From positions 46,119-69,457 of the forward strand of contig UZAN01040813.1 in assembly GCA_900618425.1 (NCBI GenBank): a stretch of DNA of 23,339 nt, given 5' to 3'. Source of the DNA: Echinostoma caproni. Its lineage: Eukaryota; Platyhelminthes; Trematoda; Plagiorchiida; Echinostomatidae. The translations under genes were made by a program, and so were the position numbers. The stretch's first letter is position 1. The number at the start of each line of letters is the position of its first letter. The notes beneath the pieces were generated by a model. It was given only the letters and a program-made list of their open reading frames with translations, ran no database searches and had not been told where the DNA came from. Positions 20,757 to 23,339 of this stretch are shown piece by piece.

Positions 20757-21703
20757 GTACGAAATCAAATGAATCTTGTCCCGACTGTGGCGTCCAGATT
20801 GACGAGCTATGTAGTCTGAACATGCAGGGGATTTCCTCTTTATAAGAAGCGTAAAAATTCTTAATTTATTTTCCACATATTTTGGTTAGTGATCAAAGGA
20901 ATCTTTTCTGTGATCGTGGTTACTCGTCGTTACGCGAGGGAATTGTGTGAAAAACTGTTACAGTCAAAATTTAATAATTTTGATTACTGAAAGGTGCTCA
21001 GATTCGAACTTATATTGTGGGTAAACAGTAGGTAATCCACTTGGGTCGGGTAGCCATACCGTTTTCCTTGACTGGGTTTTGTTACGTTTGCACAGTTAGA
21101 AATGAGATAGTTGTTCGCCATGTGATGTCAACGTGTTACACACAGTATTCTCCAATTCGCATGCAGTGGTTACTATGTAGACACCATGAAATCGAAAATA
21201 GCGCGGCGGTGACCTCCTTCATTCATCGAAACCCTCGGGTTTAGCGAAAAGTTGACTCAATTCTGATTGTTGATACTCATCACAGCTTCATGCAATAAAT
21301 TCAACTTTCGAATCCTAGTTTTGCGATCTGTTTATTTCCACTAAAAATCCATTTCATGATTTCACTTACATGTCACCGGGATCTCCATGTGATATCTGTT
21401 CAAGCTGGCACCAGTCTATCATTGAGCTTCATCCTTCAACAGGAAATGATAAATAAACGTACGCCTGAATTGAGATTCGATGGTAGGTGTTACGGTGCAA
21501 GTAGCCGACGTTCATCCCTTTGTCACACACCCCCTCCATTACTCTTCCCTTAGTCTAAGCGAAATAAATGATGTAAGCACTGGTGTTGACTGCTCTAATT
21601 CGATTGTCTAGTTAAAAGAATGAGAAGTTTCTCTGGCCTGATATTCCAGAGAAGTATTAGTAAATGTAAGCTATTGGCGTGAAATTAACTAGCATGTGTA
21701 TCG

Positions 21704-21785
21704 CGTGATGGTGGGTGGTCAAGCAATCTAAGTCGTTGACATACTCCGAATACTGATGTTCGAGGTTTGCACCCTACCATCGACA
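21704..21785 (+). repeat. tRNA-like sequence (Leu/Ser type, degenerate)
   Basis: TGATGGT at 21706-21712 pairs with ACCATCG at 21776-21782 (seven pairs, one G-U), like an acceptor stem. Inside are an A-box-like TGGTCAAGC near 21716 and a B-box-like GGTTTGCACCC at 21764-21774. The length suits a class II tRNA with a variable arm. T-stem pairing is partial and the B box deviates from GGTTCRANNCC, so this is a tRNA pseudogene or SINE head. A retroelement tail begins within about 40 bases downstream. Confidence 0.45.
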
Positions 21786-21819
21786 CCGAAATTTGGTGAT
21801 AGGCAACTTCACAGTCGTT

Positions 21820-22063
21820 TGTCTCAATGTCTTTCTTGATCACTCATGTCGTTTACTCTTCACCTTGTCGCCCGACAGTAACCTCAGGCGGCACTCGTTC
21901 AAATTATTGCTCCGAAACTGTTTACCAGAATACCGGTGTCATTCATTTGCCCTCAGAGTTTGCAGCATTTGGAATTTGCTACCACCTCACGTTGTTTGTG
22001 CGCCCACAATTGATTCTGTCAAACACAAAGTGGATAAAAGAATTGTCAAGTCTTAAATTTTGA
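21820..22063 (+). mobile_element. CR1/Jockey-like non-LTR retrotransposon tail
   Basis: The translation of the frame ending at 22056 contains LFTLSPDSNLRRHSFKLLL, then YRCHSFALRVCSIWNLLPPH, VVCAPTIDSVKHKVDK and a stop. This is the characteristic end of CR1/Jockey-type reverse transcriptases: an R-G-H-x-x-K-L-like block, a WN-x-LP block and V-x-A-x-(S/T)-(I/V)-x-x-(F/V)-K near the C-terminus. Only about the last 75 residues are present, with the palm and fingers missing, so it is a 5'-truncated dead copy. The stop lies where the family normally ends. Confidence 0.8.
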
Positions 22064-22446
22064 CATCGGTAGCAGTGCACGAAACAGGAAATTGGTGACA
22101 TTCTTGATCTTTCTACGAACCGTAAATCGATCCTTTTGTGCGAAAATCTCTATGGGACAAAAAAGGAAACCGCTTGTAAGTATTTCCCATAATAAATCTT
22201 TGACGCTGGCTTATTGGGTCCTTGTTTAATTAGGTACTCCACGTTCCTATGCTTAGGTCCCTGCTTCACATCATTCAAACAGCAAAACGTTTTGATTATC
22301 GGGTTCACTCCTGCAGCGGAAATAATCAATTAATTCCTCCAATTATGTTCATGTGATATCCACGAGTATGGAAGTTCACCGATCAGTATGAATTTGTTTT
22401 ATGCACATTAACTCATCAGCATTTTTGTCGGTTTTGTGTGCACCAG

Positions 22447-22586
22447 GTTGTCGCTTGATAAAACGTGTTCTGAACAACGACCCAGATGTGTTGAGCGTTT
22501 CAAATGACCGTGGAGAAAAACCGACGCAATGGCTTCAAGAACTATGGAACACAGCAAGTGAAGAAGACCGGATGGTGGGCGATGAG
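22447..22586 (+). CDS. Ankyrin-repeat protein, exon 5
   Basis: Starts after the acceptor GTGCACCAG; its first two bases complete a codon left at phase 1. It encodes CRLIKRVLNNDPDVLSVSND followed by RGEKPTQWLQELW: an ankyrin second half (LIKxxLxxxPDxLxxxxDxGxxP) leading into the next helix, with Thr-Gln-Trp in place of Leu-His. An acidic tail (TASEEDRMVGDE) follows. The donor GAG|GTACAA at 22587 ends in phase 0; GTGGGC at 22575 is a weaker, in-phase alternative. Read-through would give a stop at 22649. The protein probably continues in exons beyond. Confidence 0.75.
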
Positions 22587-23339
22587 GTACAAATCACCAT
22601 TAAACTGTCCTACTTGCTTTCATTTGGGCAATATCCTCCAACCATTTAACAATCAATATGCGCAGTGGGGGTTTTACTAATTCCTCGCTTACCATTCGGT
22701 CGTACCGAATTAATTGACCTCCTTCCAATGAGTACTTCACGTTTTTTGGGAACTTCCTTCGCGAGTTTTGGATTGCATTTTTGTCTCGATTCGTACTTTA
22801 TGTGATCACGAGCGTATTAGCCTTTGGGATTTTCATACTCACATCACTTTATTGAACAACGTTTCGGTTTTGTGAATCAGGTCTACTATAACAGGCGGAA
22901 ACATACCTTTCGGAAATGTTCCTGTATTTCCTTCACCGTTTTGTTGCCGTTAAACACTCATTCAGTATCATGCCTAAGTATTTTCACTAGCGAGTATTCT
23001 CAGGGCTTCTGTGTGAATATAACAACGTGGGGGCTAACTAAACTACTGGCCCAGTACCGCGTCCGAATGGATTTTCGGGTTTTGAAAATTCGGCGCATTT
23101 CGATCCTAGACGAAACGAAGAGACCCAACTCATCCCAAGAATGAAACTATCCGGATAAAAAGTCATACATTCGAGAGTCACAGAGAAAGATACGCTATTC
23201 TGACTGATATTTACAGTTCAAAGGACAAGATGTTGCGTTTCAACGAAGTAACAAAATGGATTTTTGTGTGGTGAATTTATTAAATCCTTTTTCACTTTAA
23301 GCAGGCAGCGTCAAACTGCACTGGCTGCTCACTTGTCAC
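22587..23339 (+). other. Probable intron 5 and start of further exon(s)
   Basis: No repeat domain seen. Two acceptor-like sites occur: TGATATTTACAG ending at 23216, after which a phase-0 frame runs 27 codons to a TAA; and CCTTTTTCACTTTAAGCAG ending near 23304, after which all the remaining sequence is open in more than one frame. The second has the better polypyrimidine tract. Neither can be tested because the window ends. A + frame at 22824-23144 shows no domain. Confidence 0.35.
22861..22880 (-). other. Degenerate CTGAT / GAAAC motif
   Basis: Minus strand: CTGATTC, a short spacer, then GAAACGTTG and, about 10 bases later, CAATAAAG. GAAACGTTG after a CTGATGA-type box is a signature I associate with Penelope-like element ends. 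Here the first box is altered and no stem II forms, so it is at most a relic. Confidence 0.25.

Larger units (their letters stand above)
20757..22446 (+). other. Intron 4 of the ankyrin gene
   Basis: 1690 bases from GTACGA to GTGCACCAG. It carries a tRNA-like sequence (21704-21785) and a CR1/Jockey-like reverse transcriptase tail (about 21820-22063), both on the + strand. Confidence 0.55.

Noticed and set aside
1..23339. CRISPR array, bacterial operon, phage or rRNA content
   Set aside because: No regular direct repeats with spacers, no bacterial gene layout and no rRNA-like sequence were seen. The gene structure is eukaryotic.

Overview
This window looks like nuclear DNA from a eukaryote, most likely a flatworm and probably a digenean trematode. 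That assignment is an inference. It rests on exons of about 140-290 bases scattered through kilobase introns, on decayed non-LTR and Penelope-like retroelement pieces, and on two tRNA-derived repeat candidates of a kind I associate with trematode genomes. There are no operons, Shine-Dalgarno sites or closely packed ORFs. An 836-base run of N (10385-11220) and single Ns at 356 and 550 mark a draft assembly.

Left half (1-14379): I find no convincing host gene. Positions 1-1560 are strongly pyrimidine-rich on the + strand. Two dead retroelement fragments lie in tandem on the minus strand. One is the tail of a non-LTR reverse transcriptase (about 3600-5030; stop codons, frameshifts and an active-site change). 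The other is the tail and GIY-YIG endonuclease of a Penelope-like element (about 5270-5935; frameshifted, with a lysine where I expect the catalytic glutamate). The rest is unassigned intergenic or intronic sequence with a few simple repeats and the assembly gap.

Right half (14380 to the end): I assemble a + strand ankyrin-repeat gene from five exons: 14380-14682, 17321-17490, 17625-17797, 20618-20756 and 22447-22586. Every boundary has a plausible AG acceptor and GT donor. Reading phase is kept through all four junctions and gives 305 codons from the ATG at 14390. The first junction recreates an ankyrin repeat with exactly 33 residues between its conserved Leu-His pairs, the strongest evidence in the window. 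Exon 5 adds another ankyrin-like segment. Exons 3 and 4 are supported only by open frame, splice sites and phase. The gene probably continues past the right edge. I do not recognise a named ortholog.

The introns hold repeat debris: a hammerhead-ribozyme-like core in intron 1; a diverged inverted repeat pair and a tRNA-like sequence in intron 3; and a tRNA-like sequence followed by a CR1/Jockey-like reverse transcriptase tail in intron 4. Three GAAAC-type motifs (about 11794, 16850 and 22861) and the Penelope ORF tail all lie on the minus strand, opposite to the host gene.
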